Shown one piece after another: positions 1 to 7,755 of a DNA stretch of 64,000 nucleotides. This DNA is from Spirirestis rafaelensis WJT71-NPBG6 (GTDB lineage: Bacteria > Cyanobacteriota > Cyanobacteriia > Cyanobacteriales > Nostocaceae): assembly GCA_019359015.1 (NCBI GenBank), contig JAHHID010000009.1:62001-126000 (forward strand), given 5' to 3'. Position 1 is the stretch's first letter; every line of letters starts with the position of its first letter. Made by a program: the position numbers and the translations under genes. The notes beneath the pieces were generated by a model. It did no database searches and was not told where the DNA came from. It saw nothing but the letters and a program-made list of their open reading frames with translations.

Positions 1-477
1 AGCATAATTGCTTAAAAAGATATTGTCGTACTCATTGTTATCGGTATATAAACCAAATGCTAAGAGAATGTTGCTAGATTGCTTTGATACTCTAACTCCC
101 GTGCGCTGTACGTTATCTGGTAGTTGCGGTTGGGCTACAGAAACACGATTTTGAACATCGACAGCAGCAATATCTTTATCCCGCGATGCTTCAAAGGTGG
201 CTGTAATTGTACTGGTGCCATCATTACTGCTGCTGGAAGTCATATATCTTAGACCCTCAACGCCGTTGATTTGCCTTTCTAAGATATTTGTTACCCCACT
301 TTCGACGACTTCCGCACTGGCTCCACTATAGTTGGCGGTAACGCTGATTTGGTTGGGACTAATTTCTGGAAAACGAGCGATCGGCAGTGTTGGAATACTA
401 ATTAATCCCAACAAAAGGATAATGATAGCGCAGACCGTAGCAAAGACTGGTCGCTTAATAAAAAAATCAACAAACAT
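1..477 (-). CDS. RND-family efflux permease, N-terminal part (gene runs off the left edge)
   Basis: Reading the minus strand from an ATG at 477, the frame stays open to base 1 (159 codons, no stop), so the gene is cut by the window edge. The protein starts MFVDFFIKRPVFATV and continues with a hydrophobic first membrane helix and then the motif PNQISVTANYSGASAEVVE, which is the usual start of AcrB/MexB-type inner-membrane proton-driven drug exporters. The porter-domain start (VTNILERQINGVEGLRYM) is also typical. It lies downstream of the adaptor gene on the same strand, about 310 bp away, with repeat-rich DNA between, so the pair probably forms an adaptor-permease efflux system. The substrate cannot be told. 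The family call is firm; full length is unknown. Confidence 0.9.
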   Translation of the reverse strand, partial: MFVDFFIKRPVFATVCAIIILLLGLISIPTLPIARFPEISPNQISVTANYSGASAEVVESGVTNILERQINGVEGLRYMTSSSSNDGTSTITATFEASRDKDIAAVDVQNRVSVAQPQLPDNVQRTGVRVSKQSSNILLAFGLYTDNNEYDNIFLSNYA

Positions 478-559
478 TGTTTTGTAATATTAGGGATTGG
501 GCATTGGGAATTACTAATGGCTAATTGCTAAGTAAGTGGGCGTAATTAAACATAAAATA

Positions 560-760
560 CGCTTTGTTCGTAGTGAGCCAGCGCGGTCTTCTTCAAAGGC
601 GAAGCGCCTCTCTATGAGAAAGAAGGGGAGACGCCAAGGGCGAAGGGGAGGCAGTGCGCTATCGCGGCTTTGCCAACACTCCCGCACCTGCCGTGGTTCC
701 CCCTACTCGCTGAGTGGCGACACGGAACGTGCACCGTCTTTGCGAGCGAGCGTTTGGTTT
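560..760. repeat. Mosaic of small GC-rich palindromic repeats between adaptor and permease genes
   Basis: This 478-788 spacer holds no credible gene. It contains a run of short repeat modules: one begins CCAGCGCGGTCTT at about 580 and recurs at 49061, followed by units rich in GGCAGTGCG, GCGAAGCGCC and similar inverted motifs. The flank just before it (TTCGTAGTGAG) matches the end of another repeat family seen at 49160. A 95-codon open frame across it on the plus strand is a by-product of repeat composition. Confidence 0.7.
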
Positions 761-788
761 ATTTACACTCATTTACTTATTAGCCATG

Positions 789-2372
789 TTAGGGATTCTG
801 ATTGCTGGCTTCTTCAGGCTTGATAGCAGCGCCATTAGTTAAGTTGAGAATGCCGGAAACAACGATTTTTTCACCAGCCTTCAATCCTTCAACAACTTGA
901 TAATTATTTCCTTCAATTGCTCCTAGCTTCACGGGTTTTTGTTGAGCCACTAAAGTCGGCATTCCCGCTTTGGGATTTTCTGCCGCTTGAGCCACAAATA
1001 CAAAAGTCTCTCCACCGATAGGAGAGACTGCTGTAACTGGAATTAAAATTCCTGCGCGCTGATCCCAGATGACTCTGGTTGGCACTGACTGACGATTGAG
1101 CAATGGTCCACCGGCATTGCCAAAAGTCGCTTTAACTAAAACTGTCTGCGAATTTGCACTAGCATTTGGAGAGATAAAACTTATTCTACCGCCTGCTGTT
1201 GGTTTGCCTTGGGCATCGAGCATTTGTACTGCTAATCCCAAGCGCAATTGTTTGGCTTGGTTGAGAGGAACGTTTATATTCAGTTCCAGAGAGTCGTTTT
1301 TGGTGAGTGTGGTGAGTTCGTCTCCTTTGCCTACATAGTCTCCCACTTTCACCGGGATATCACCAACAACGCCAGTGAAAGGAGCTAGAACTCTTGTATA
1401 CTTTAGTTGGGCTTGTGCAGCTTGCACTTGTCCTACCCCTTGAGTAACTTGCGATCGCGCTTGGGCAATTTCTTCAGTGCGCGGTCCGTTCTCCAACTGC
1501 GTCAAATTTTGTTTTTCTTGTTCAACGGCTGCGGTTAACTCGCTAATATCAGAGCTTCTACTTTTGCGAAGTTGCTCTAGCTTTCTTTGAGCCTCTCGCA
1601 GTCTAGCTTCAGCACTTCGTTGTTCTTGCAGATATCCTTCTAGCTGATCTTGGGAAACCGCACCCTCTGTTCTTAATTGTTGGTATCGCTTGCCTCTTGA
1701 CTGTGCCAAGACGACATCGGCTTGAGCTGCTTCAATTTGCGCTTGAGCCTGAGCAATTTCTTCTGGTTGCGCTCCGGCTTGGGCATCTGCCAGACGGGCT
1801 TGTGCTTGAGCTAACTTGGCTCTGGCTTGGGCAATTTCTTCTTTGCGCGTACCCGCTTTTAGCTGGGCAAGACGTGCGTTGGATTGTTCTAGTGTTCCTT
1901 TTGCTTGTACTAGTTGAGCTTCCGCATCGTCGCTTTGCAGGCGAACTATTACTTGCCCATCTCTGACGCGATCGCCTTCTTTCACTAAAATCTGACTTAC
2001 TCGCCCTTCAATTTCTGGCTTTAATGTTACAGAGCGTCCAGCCTCTAAAAAGCCAATAAATTCCGAAGTCTGTCTTATAGTTGCCGTCTCTACAGTAGCT
2101 AGCTTGACAGGAATTGCCATAGGTTTACCAGCCATTGCCGCAGCACCTGAGGCTGCATTCTCGCCACGACTTTGCCACCAACGCCAACCAAAACCTGCAC
2201 CTCCAATCACTATAAGCATAATTCCCAATATCACCAGCCAATTTCGCTTTTTACGTGGCTGCAAAAATTGCTCTTGTGCTATGGACTCTTGTTCAGACTG
2301 ACGGTCATCATTAACAGCAACCTGTTCTATTTCTAGGGGTACAGAAGACTCAGATAAATTAGATTGGGACAT
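789..2372 (-). CDS. Efflux RND transporter periplasmic adaptor (HlyD/AcrA family)
   Basis: 527-residue membrane fusion protein that would link an inner-membrane RND pump to an outer-membrane channel. A cytoplasmic N-terminus of about 43 residues rich in Glu/Gln precedes one membrane helix (WLVILGIMLIVIGGAGFGW, about 45-65). Then come a biotinyl-lipoyl-like half motif (GRVSQILVKEGDRVRDGQVI), a long Ala/Gln-rich coiled-coil hairpin with repeated EEIAQA units (about 150-320), the second lipoyl half (VLAPFTGVVGDIPVKVGD), and the beta-barrel and membrane-proximal domains. The hairpin is longer than in AcrA, as is common in cyanobacterial members. It sits between a TetR gene upstream and the RND permease downstream, all on the minus strand. 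Start is the ATG at 2372. Confidence 0.93.
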   Translation of the reverse strand: MSQSNLSESSVPLEIEQVAVNDDRQSEQESIAQEQFLQPRKKRNWLVILGIMLIVIGGAGFGWRWWQSRGENAASGAAAMAGKPMAIPVKLATVETATIRQTSEFIGFLEAGRSVTLKPEIEGRVSQILVKEGDRVRDGQVIVRLQSDDAEAQLVQAKGTLEQSNARLAQLKAGTRKEEIAQARAKLAQAQARLADAQAGAQPEEIAQAQAQIEAAQADVVLAQSRGKRYQQLRTEGAVSQDQLEGYLQEQRSAEARLREAQRKLEQLRKSRSSDISELTAAVEQEKQNLTQLENGPRTEEIAQARSQVTQGVGQVQAAQAQLKYTRVLAPFTGVVGDIPVKVGDYVGKGDELTTLTKNDSLELNINVPLNQAKQLRLGLAVQMLDAQGKPTAGGRISFISPNASANSQTVLVKATFGNAGGPLLNRQSVPTRVIWDQRAGILIPVTAVSPIGGETFVFVAQAAENPKAGMPTLVAQQKPVKLGAIEGNNYQVVEGLKAGEKIVVSGILNLTNGAAIKPEEASNQNP

Positions 2373-2418
2373 GCTTGTTTTCTCTTTTTTTACTTAGACT
2401 TGGGTAACCTGTGGTTAG

Positions 2419-2447
2419 TTGAAAAATCATTTACAGAGATTTTTCAA
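2419..2447. repeat. Inverted repeat between tetR and adaptor gene
   Basis: Perfect 10-bp arms (TTGAAAAATC and its complement) around a 9-nt loop, about 50 bp upstream of the adaptor start. It is AT-rich and not followed by a T run on the minus strand, so it is a weak terminator at best. It could be a protein-binding site or an RNA hairpin in the tetR-adaptor transcript. Confidence 0.45.
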
Positions 2448-2520
2448 CGATTTTTTGTCTACGTAAGTTTCTTTTATGTGTGTTTTATAAACCTATATTT
2501 ATAGTTATAAAAAACTCAGG

Positions 2521-3168
2521 TCAATGCTCTTCTAATTTTTTGACAGAGAAATTCTCTGTATTTATTGGCATAGTGCTAATACCACGGATAAACAAATCAA
2601 CGCAAGCATCGATGTAGCATTCACAGCTATAGCTTACTGTAGTTGGGGTAGCAGTGCGACGCAGCATTCCAGAAAGCAGCATACCTGTAAACATATCTAC
2701 TGCTATTTCTGCATCTATATCTGGACGTACTGTGCCGTTTTTCTGACCCCTTTCTAAGTATAGAATTAGCTTTTTATACAGCGATTCAGCAGAATCATGT
2801 AATATTTGACAGGCAGCATTAGGATGTCGCTTCGCTTCCCCAATAAATGTCCGAATTAAACCTTCATGTTCCTCCAACATCTGATTGAATAGTATTGCAT
2901 AATGTCTTAAGTCTATGAGTAGATCCTGAGTCCACTCATCCTCGTTGGCTAAGGCTTCAGCCTGCAAAGCTATCATTTGCTCGATCACGGCTGCTAGTAG
3001 GTGCTCTTTGTTTTGAAAATGACGAAACAAAGTTACTTCGTTTACCTTTGCAACACGCGCAATCTCACGGGTTGTCGCTCCAGATAAACCTTCATTCGCA
3101 AATACTTCAGTTGCTGCTTTAATTAATCGCGCACGAGTTTGTGCTGTCTTCGATCCAAAATTCTCCAC
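2521..3168 (-). CDS. TetR/AcrR family transcriptional regulator
   Basis: 215-residue repressor-type protein. The helix-turn-helix lies at about residues 10-58 (LSGATTREIARVAKVNEVTL followed by FRHFQNKEHLLAAVIE), matching TetR proteins; the rest is the helical ligand/dimer domain with the DIDAEIAVDMFTGMLLSGML segment. The start is a GTG at 3168; no nearby in-frame ATG precedes the HTH. It is immediately upstream of the adaptor/RND genes on the same strand, so it probably controls their expression in response to a pump substrate. Two adjoining palindromes lie just upstream of the start and are the obvious autoregulatory operator. Ligand unknown. Confidence 0.92.
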   Translation of the reverse strand: MENFGSKTAQTRARLIKAATEVFANEGLSGATTREIARVAKVNEVTLFRHFQNKEHLLAAVIEQMIALQAEALANEDEWTQDLLIDLRHYAILFNQMLEEHEGLIRTFIGEAKRHPNAACQILHDSAESLYKKLILYLERGQKNGTVRPDIDAEIAVDMFTGMLLSGMLRRTATPTTVSYSCECYIDACVDLFIRGISTMPINTENFSVKKLEEH

Positions 3169-3177
3169 AAAACGAAT

Positions 3178-3206
3178 GCAAGTAATTACTTGCTTATATT
3201 ATAAGC
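3178..3206 (-). promoter_or_regulatory. Candidate tetR promoter with overlapping palindromic operator
   Basis: A perfect 16-bp palindrome GCAAGTAATTACTTGC (3178-3193) adjoins a second inverted repeat, 7-bp arms GCTTATA/TATAAGC (3192-3206). On the minus strand the second contains TATAAT (3203-3198), a consensus -10 whose start site would fall near 3190, inside the first palindrome. A TTGACA lies upstream at 3229-3224, with a long 20-nt spacing. The arrangement, 9 bp from the GTG start of a TetR gene, is what an autorepressed TetR promoter looks like. Sequence is seen; function is inferred. Confidence 0.6.
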
Positions 3207-3239
3207 AGATACAGGTGAAGATTTGTCAAAATTAGATAT

Positions 3240-3520
3240 TGACAATAGGCAATAGGGCATGGGGCATGGCGGAGCCAGTGCCGTGACAAGGGTTTCCCGC
3301 ATTCGCTCGCGCAGAACTGAAGATTCTATCCGGCAGACTTTGCGACAGTCGCGCATAGCCGCGTCATGGTGGAGGCAGTGCGTTGGGGAGGCAGTGCCCG
3401 ACAGCCGCGCATAGCCGCGTCATGGAAAGAATCCTATTAGAACACGCATTACTTTATTAAACTTGTTTAATTCCCATTGCGAAGGTGCCCATTGCCCAGT
3501 CATTGGGTAGGCGAAAGACA
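3240..3520. repeat. Intergenic repeat mosaic
   Basis: Gap 3207-3579. It has GGGCATGGGGCAT-type heptamer repeats near 3250, then two near-copies of a GC-rich unit ending CGCGCATAGCCGCGTCATGG (around 3350-3368 and 3404-3424) separated by two GGCAGTGCG/GGCAGTGCC modules, then another GCCCATTGCCCA heptamer stretch near 3487. No gene is supported here. Confidence 0.65.
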
Positions 3521-3579
3521 GCTACAATGAAACTAGTTAGACTTTATTGAGATTTGTAAATTAGGGATAAGCTGTTGTC

Positions 3580-4599
3580 ATGGCTCCCGCTGTTTTAATT
3601 CAAAACCTACAAAAACGCTACGGCACAGTTGAAGCCGTGAAGGATGTTTCCTTTCAGGTAGAACCAGGAGAAATCTTTGGTTTACTCGGTCCCAACGGAG
3701 CCGGTAAAACAACTACTTTGCGTACCTTATGTACTCTTACCACACCAGATGCTGGCAAAATCGAAGTATCTGGTATTTCTGTGCTGGACAATCCGAAAGC
3801 TGCCAGACAAAAGTTAGGCTATGTAGCTCAGGAAGTTGCTCCAGATAAAGTGCTGACTGGACGAGAACTGCTACAACTACAAGCGGCACTTTATCATTTA
3901 CCCGGTGCAATGATAAAGCAGCGGGTAAATATGGTATTAGATTTACTCGGTTTGCAGGAATATGCCAATAAAAAGACAGGAACTTATTCTGGGGGTTTAC
4001 ACAAGCGTCTAGATTTGGCGGCTGGCTTACTTCATGCACCGGATGTTTTAGTTTTAGATGAGCCAACGGTAGGACTTGACATAGACACCCGTCTTGTGGT
4101 ATGGGATTTTTTACGAAAGTTGCGTGCGGCTGGAACAACAGTACTAATTACCAGCCATTATTTAGAAGAGATTGACGCGCTAGCCGATCGCGTCGCGATT
4201 ATTGATCGCGGCGTTGTAATTGCTGCCGGCACACCATCAGAGTTGAAAGATAAATTAGGGGGCGATCGCATTACTTTGCGAATCCGTGAATTTTCCCCCG
4301 TCGAAGAAGCCGAAAAAGCTAAAAGCCTATTGCAATCTTTGCCTTTTGTCCAAGAAGTCATCATTAATAGCGCACAAGGTAATTCTCTCAACTTGGTGGT
4401 GACACAGCAGAATGATGCTTTAATTACCATCCAACAAAAGCTGAATTCCGCAGGCTTACCGATGTTTGGTATCGCCCAATCTCGCCCTAGTTTAGATGAT
4501 GTTTACCTCGCTGCCACAGGACGCACATTGATGGATGCAGAACTAGCAGCCGTAGCAAATCGCGATCCGAAAGCAGAAAAGAAACAAAATATGAGATAA
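3580..4599 (+). CDS. ABC exporter ATP-binding protein, DrrA/daunorubicin-resistance type
   Basis: 339-residue ATPase of an ABC-2 exporter. Walker A is GPNGAGKTT (about residue 38), Q-loop in YVAQEVAP, signature YSGGLHKRLDLAAG, Walker B VLVLDEPTVGLD, H-loop in LITSHYLEEID. The degenerate signature (SGGLHKR rather than SGGQ-R) and the C-terminal extension ending with PSLDDVYLAATGRTL are typical of the DrrA branch, which exports drugs or lipids. The permease gene follows 104 bp downstream on the same strand. Substrate unknown. Confidence 0.93.
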   Translation: MAPAVLIQNLQKRYGTVEAVKDVSFQVEPGEIFGLLGPNGAGKTTTLRTLCTLTTPDAGKIEVSGISVLDNPKAARQKLGYVAQEVAPDKVLTGRELLQLQAALYHLPGAMIKQRVNMVLDLLGLQEYANKKTGTYSGGLHKRLDLAAGLLHAPDVLVLDEPTVGLDIDTRLVVWDFLRKLRAAGTTVLITSHYLEEIDALADRVAIIDRGVVIAAGTPSELKDKLGGDRITLRIREFSPVEEAEKAKSLLQSLPFVQEVIINSAQGNSLNLVVTQQNDALITIQQKLNSAGLPMFGIAQSRPSLDDVYLAATGRTLMDAELAAVANRDPKAEKKQNMR

Positions 4600-4648
4600 G
4601 GGCATCGGGCATCGGGCATGGGTCATGGAAAGAATCTCTCATTTTCCG

Positions 4649-4683
4649 TTGCCCATTGCCCATTGCCCATTGCCCATTGCCCA
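4649..4683 (+). repeat. Heptamer tandem repeat (STRR), five TTGCCCA units
   Basis: Five perfect head-to-tail copies of TTGCCCA lie between the ABC ATPase and permease genes. Short tandemly repeated repetitive sequences of seven bases are a known trait of heterocystous cyanobacteria. The array opens a frame upstream of the permease and can mislead start-codon prediction. Confidence 0.9.
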
Positions 4684-4703
4684 ATCTAAAATCCAAAATC
4701 AAT

Positions 4704-5591
4704 ATGAGTGTTACTCCTAAATCTGATATAAGTTGGCAACAACTAGCATCGCCATCAATTAAGGCTGATGCGGCTCCTAATTTTGTTGGTGAATTGGTGC
4801 AAGAGACGCTTGCTTTGACTCGTCGCTTGTTTATTCAGTTGCAGCGTCGTCCATCAACTTTGCTTGCGGGAATTATTCAGCCGGTGATGTGGTTGGTGCT
4901 GTTTGGTGCTTTATTTCAAAATGCGCCAAAAGGTATATTTGGCAGTACCACAAATTACGGACAGTTTTTGAGTGCAGGGGTAATTGTTTTTACTGCCTTT
5001 GCCGGAGCGCTGAATGCGGGCTTGCCAGTGATGTTTGACCGAGAATTCGGGTTTTTGAATCGCTTACTTGTGGCACCTTTGGCATCGCGCTTTTCGATTG
5101 TATTGGCTTCGGCAATCTTTATTATCAGCCAAAGTTTGTTGCAAGCAGCGGTGATTGTCACGGCGGCGGCGTTTTTGGGGGCTGGACTACCGGATTTGGC
5201 TGGTTTGAGTGCGATCGCCTTAATTGTCTTTCTCTTGGCTTTGGGCGTTACAGCTATCTCCCTCGGTTTGGCTTTTGCTTTACCCGGACACATCGAACTA
5301 ATTGCGGTAATTTTTGTAACTAACCTACCGCTATTGTTTGCTAGCACTGCTTTGGCTCCTTTATCCTTCATGCCTAAATGGTTGCAGGTTGTCGCTACCC
5401 TTAATCCTCTTAGTTACGCGATCGAACCAATTCGCTACCTTTATCTTCACAGTGATTGGGGACTCGGTAGTGTAGTAATGCAAGCTCCTTGGGGTGCTGT
5501 TACCTTTGGCGAAGCGTTGCTGATATTGTTGGGCTTTGCTGTTGTCGCCTTATTGAGCATTCAGCCCCAATTGCGCCGGACTCTTGCTTAA
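4704..5591 (+). CDS. ABC-2 family exporter permease
   Basis: 295-residue integral membrane protein with about six hydrophobic segments and the ABC-2 pattern (LAGIIQPVMWLVLFGALF near the N-terminus, FGFLNRLLVAPLASRFSIVL in the loop, NPLSYAIEPIRYLYL near the C-terminus). It pairs with the DrrA-type ATPase upstream to form an exporter. The frame is open back to 4656, but those 16 codons are translated from the heptamer repeat, so the ATG at 4704 (MSVTPKSDI) is chosen. Pairing is clear; substrate is not. Confidence 0.9.
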   Translation: MSVTPKSDISWQQLASPSIKADAAPNFVGELVQETLALTRRLFIQLQRRPSTLLAGIIQPVMWLVLFGALFQNAPKGIFGSTTNYGQFLSAGVIVFTAFAGALNAGLPVMFDREFGFLNRLLVAPLASRFSIVLASAIFIISQSLLQAAVIVTAAAFLGAGLPDLAGLSAIALIVFLLALGVTAISLGLAFALPGHIELIAVIFVTNLPLLFASTALAPLSFMPKWLQVVATLNPLSYAIEPIRYLYLHSDWGLGSVVMQAPWGAVTFGEALLILLGFAVVALLSIQPQLRRTLA

Positions 5592-5640
5592 GATAAAGCA
5601 TAATTGATGTGGAAATATATTCAACAAGGGGCAAAACTGC

Positions 5641-6036
5641 ATGAAAATCCCATTTTTACCGCTTACCAAACTCTTTATTCTTACTGTGACTGGAATTGGC
5701 GTTACTTCCTTGCTAATGTCTGAACCTAGCTTGGCTCAAATCGGCTCGATTAACGATCCGCAAAACGTCGATCCTCTAAACAGTACCGATCCTCTATCTC
5801 GCACCAATACTGAGCAAAATCCTTTCAGTTTGTTTCAGTTGATTCATAACGCTAATTTTGGCGGTTTGAACCAGGACTTTGCCAGAGAACAAAACCAACA
5901 ACTGGATACAGCAGCGTTAGATTTTAGAAAAAGACAACAACAAATGCTACTTCAAGGTAAACAGCAGCCAGTCAACCCAGGTGTGGGGATAGCGCCGATA
6001 ATTAGACCAGCTACAACACCCCAGTCGGGTAATTGA
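5641..6036 (+). CDS. Small secreted hypothetical protein
   Basis: 131 residues. An N-terminal signal peptide (hydrophobic FILTVTGIGVTSLLM, cleavage probably after SLAQ near residue 33) precedes a polar, Gln/Asn-rich region with no recognised domain; residues 80-110 (DFAREQNQQLDTAALDFRKR) look helical. It begins about 50 bp after the ABC permease on the same strand. I do not recognise a family with a known function; export to the periplasm is the only supported inference. Confidence 0.7.
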   Translation: MKIPFLPLTKLFILTVTGIGVTSLLMSEPSLAQIGSINDPQNVDPLNSTDPLSRTNTEQNPFSLFQLIHNANFGGLNQDFAREQNQQLDTAALDFRKRQQQMLLQGKQQPVNPGVGIAPIIRPATTPQSGN

Positions 6037-6483
6037 TTCTAAAAAGAGACGATATCCGTCATACCAAACCTGTTCCTAGGCGTTGGGATGTTCAGGAGTG
6101 GGGACGCATAAAAGCGCGATCTGCCGAGCAACCTTCTCCCTGATAGAGAGGCTATGCAAAAACAAAATCCTTCGCGCAGCGTCTCCCCTTCTCCTTCATA
6201 GAGAGGCGCTTCGCCAAGGGAGAGCGGCATAAAAGTATCATAACTATACCGAAATCTTTTTTCCCGCTCCGTAAGTGTTTGAGAGATCTAGCAGTTGTAG
6301 TGCAGATCATCAAAAAGGTTGCTCGTAATTCTGTTCTTTTGTTCCACCCCATGAGTTGAAGCATTTGCATCTGTTAGTGTACCAAGCTATCTCTCAAAAA
6401 TGTCAAACAAGCCAGTCAAGCTATACCTTCACTTTCTTGCAAACCTGTAAAGTAAAGTAGTAAGTTGAACATCAGGAGCAGCT
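6037..6483. other. Repeat-bearing intergenic region
   Basis: No gene seen. Bases 6130-6235 hold two related modules: GATAGAGAGGCTATGC, then a copy with GCGCAGCGTCTCCCCTTCTCC and ATAGAGAGGCGCTTCGCC. The 3' part, up to the TrkA-like gene, must hold its promoter, but no convincing -10/-35 pair was picked out. A TCAGGAG ribosome site lies about 8 bp before the 6484 ATG. Confidence 0.5.
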
Positions 6484-7161
6484 ATGTACGTGCTAATTGG
6501 TGGAGCAGGCTTAGTGGGCGTGAGTTTGGCTCAAAAATTGGTAGAACTAGGGCATACTGTTGCTGTCATTGACATTGATGCTAACGCTTGCCGCTATGCG
6601 CGTGAACAAGTAGGAGCGATGGCTTTTGAAGGCAGTGCAGTGAGTACAGAAGTATTGTTAGAAGCTGGGATTCGTAAAGCCGACTCTTTAGTGGCTGCTC
6701 TGCGAAATGATGCTTTGAACTTGGCAATGGTGACTCTCGCCAAGCATTACGGTGTTCCTCATATTCTGGCTCGGATGCGCCACTATGATTTTGCTGAACC
6801 ATTTCGTTTGGCAGGAGCCAACCATATCATTGGTACTGTTGAGCTAGCGGTTTCAACGATGGTAAATGCCATTGAGTATCCGCAAGTACAATCGATGATG
6901 CATTTTGACCAGGGGCAGATTGAAGTTTTGAAACTTTCCATTCCCAACAATTGCTACGTGGTTGGTCGTACCATTGCCGAAATTGCTCAGGATTCCCGGT
7001 TTCCCACTGGCTCTCTAATTATTGGCTATCAACCCCATCCCCACGAAGATTTGATGATTCCTAACGGCAGTACAGTACTGGAACCGGGTTCAACTGTGCT
7101 AATTGTGACAAAACCAGGCTCATTACATCAAGTCATTGATTTTATCGAAGGCTGTAAATAA
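6484..7161 (+). CDS. TrkA-family NAD-binding K+ channel/transport regulator
   Basis: 225-residue cytoplasmic protein. Residues 1-130 form a Rossmann RCK-N (TrkA-N) domain: the GxGxxG motif is GAGLVG (residues 7-12), the acidic end of strand 2 is VIDID, and a conserved ARMRHYDFAEPFRLAGANHI segment follows. Residues about 140-222 form a TrkA-C domain (EVLKLSIPNNCYVVGRTIAE and VLEPGSTVLIVTKPG). Such proteins gate K+ channels or cation antiporters by NAD(H)/ATP binding. It has no membrane part, so it works with a separate transporter. The next gene starts 5 bp after its stop. Confidence 0.88.
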   Translation: MYVLIGGAGLVGVSLAQKLVELGHTVAVIDIDANACRYAREQVGAMAFEGSAVSTEVLLEAGIRKADSLVAALRNDALNLAMVTLAKHYGVPHILARMRHYDFAEPFRLAGANHIIGTVELAVSTMVNAIEYPQVQSMMHFDQGQIEVLKLSIPNNCYVVGRTIAEIAQDSRFPTGSLIIGYQPHPHEDLMIPNGSTVLEPGSTVLIVTKPGSLHQVIDFIEGCK

Positions 7162-7166
7162 TTTTA

Positions 7167-7748
7167 ATGAAGCTGTATCTAAATTTTTATTTAGCAATTG
7201 CTGTTATTGTTCTTGCGTCTTGCACATCGTCTAAAATTCAACCAAAGTCACAATCAAATACCGAAGGGGTAACTCCATCTCAAAAGGTGGTCACTTTGGA
7301 TGAAAATTTCAAAATAGCAATGGGTCAAACTATCTATGTCCCCGTCTATTCTCATATCTATCATCAGGATCAGCAGGATCAGCAGAAGATTTTCAATTTA
7401 GCGGCTACGCTGAGTATTCGTAATACAGATTTGACTAAACCTATCATCATTACTTCTGTACGCTACTACGATTCAAATGGTAAGTTAGTTAAGCAATATT
7501 TAGAGCGCCCTATCGAACTTAGTGCGATCGCTTCTACAGATTATGTTGTAAATAAAACTGACACCAGTGGCGGTTTAGGAGCAAACTTTATTGTGGAGTG
7601 GGTAGCCCAAACAGAAGTTTCTGAGCCTGTGATTGAGGCAGTTATGATTGGTACTGACTTCCAGCAAGGAATTTCTTTTATTAGTCCTGGCAGGGTTATC
7701 AAAAGTCAAAGCGATCGCAAGCGCTCATCTTCTGTGCAGGGTTCTTAA
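7167..7748 (+). CDS. DUF3124 family lipoprotein
   Basis: 193 residues. An N-terminal lipoprotein signal (LAIAVIVLASC, lipobox LASC with Cys at about 18) is followed by a domain typical of DUF3124: TIYVPVYSHIYH, LAATLSIRNTD, ITSVRYYDSNGKLVKQYL, and GLGANFIVEWVA. It is predicted to be membrane-anchored on the periplasmic side. No activity is known for the family. It starts 5 bp after the TrkA-like gene and is probably cotranscribed; it converges with the antiporter gene across 7 bp. Confidence 0.82.
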   Translation: MKLYLNFYLAIAVIVLASCTSSKIQPKSQSNTEGVTPSQKVVTLDENFKIAMGQTIYVPVYSHIYHQDQQDQQKIFNLAATLSIRNTDLTKPIIITSVRYYDSNGKLVKQYLERPIELSAIASTDYVVNKTDTSGGLGANFIVEWVAQTEVSEPVIEAVMIGTDFQQGISFISPGRVIKSQSDRKRSSSVQGS

Positions 7749-7755
7749 AAAGCTA

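Noticed and set aside
536-823. 95-codon plus-strand frame
   Set aside because: It is made of GC-rich palindromic repeats and overlaps the end of the adaptor gene.
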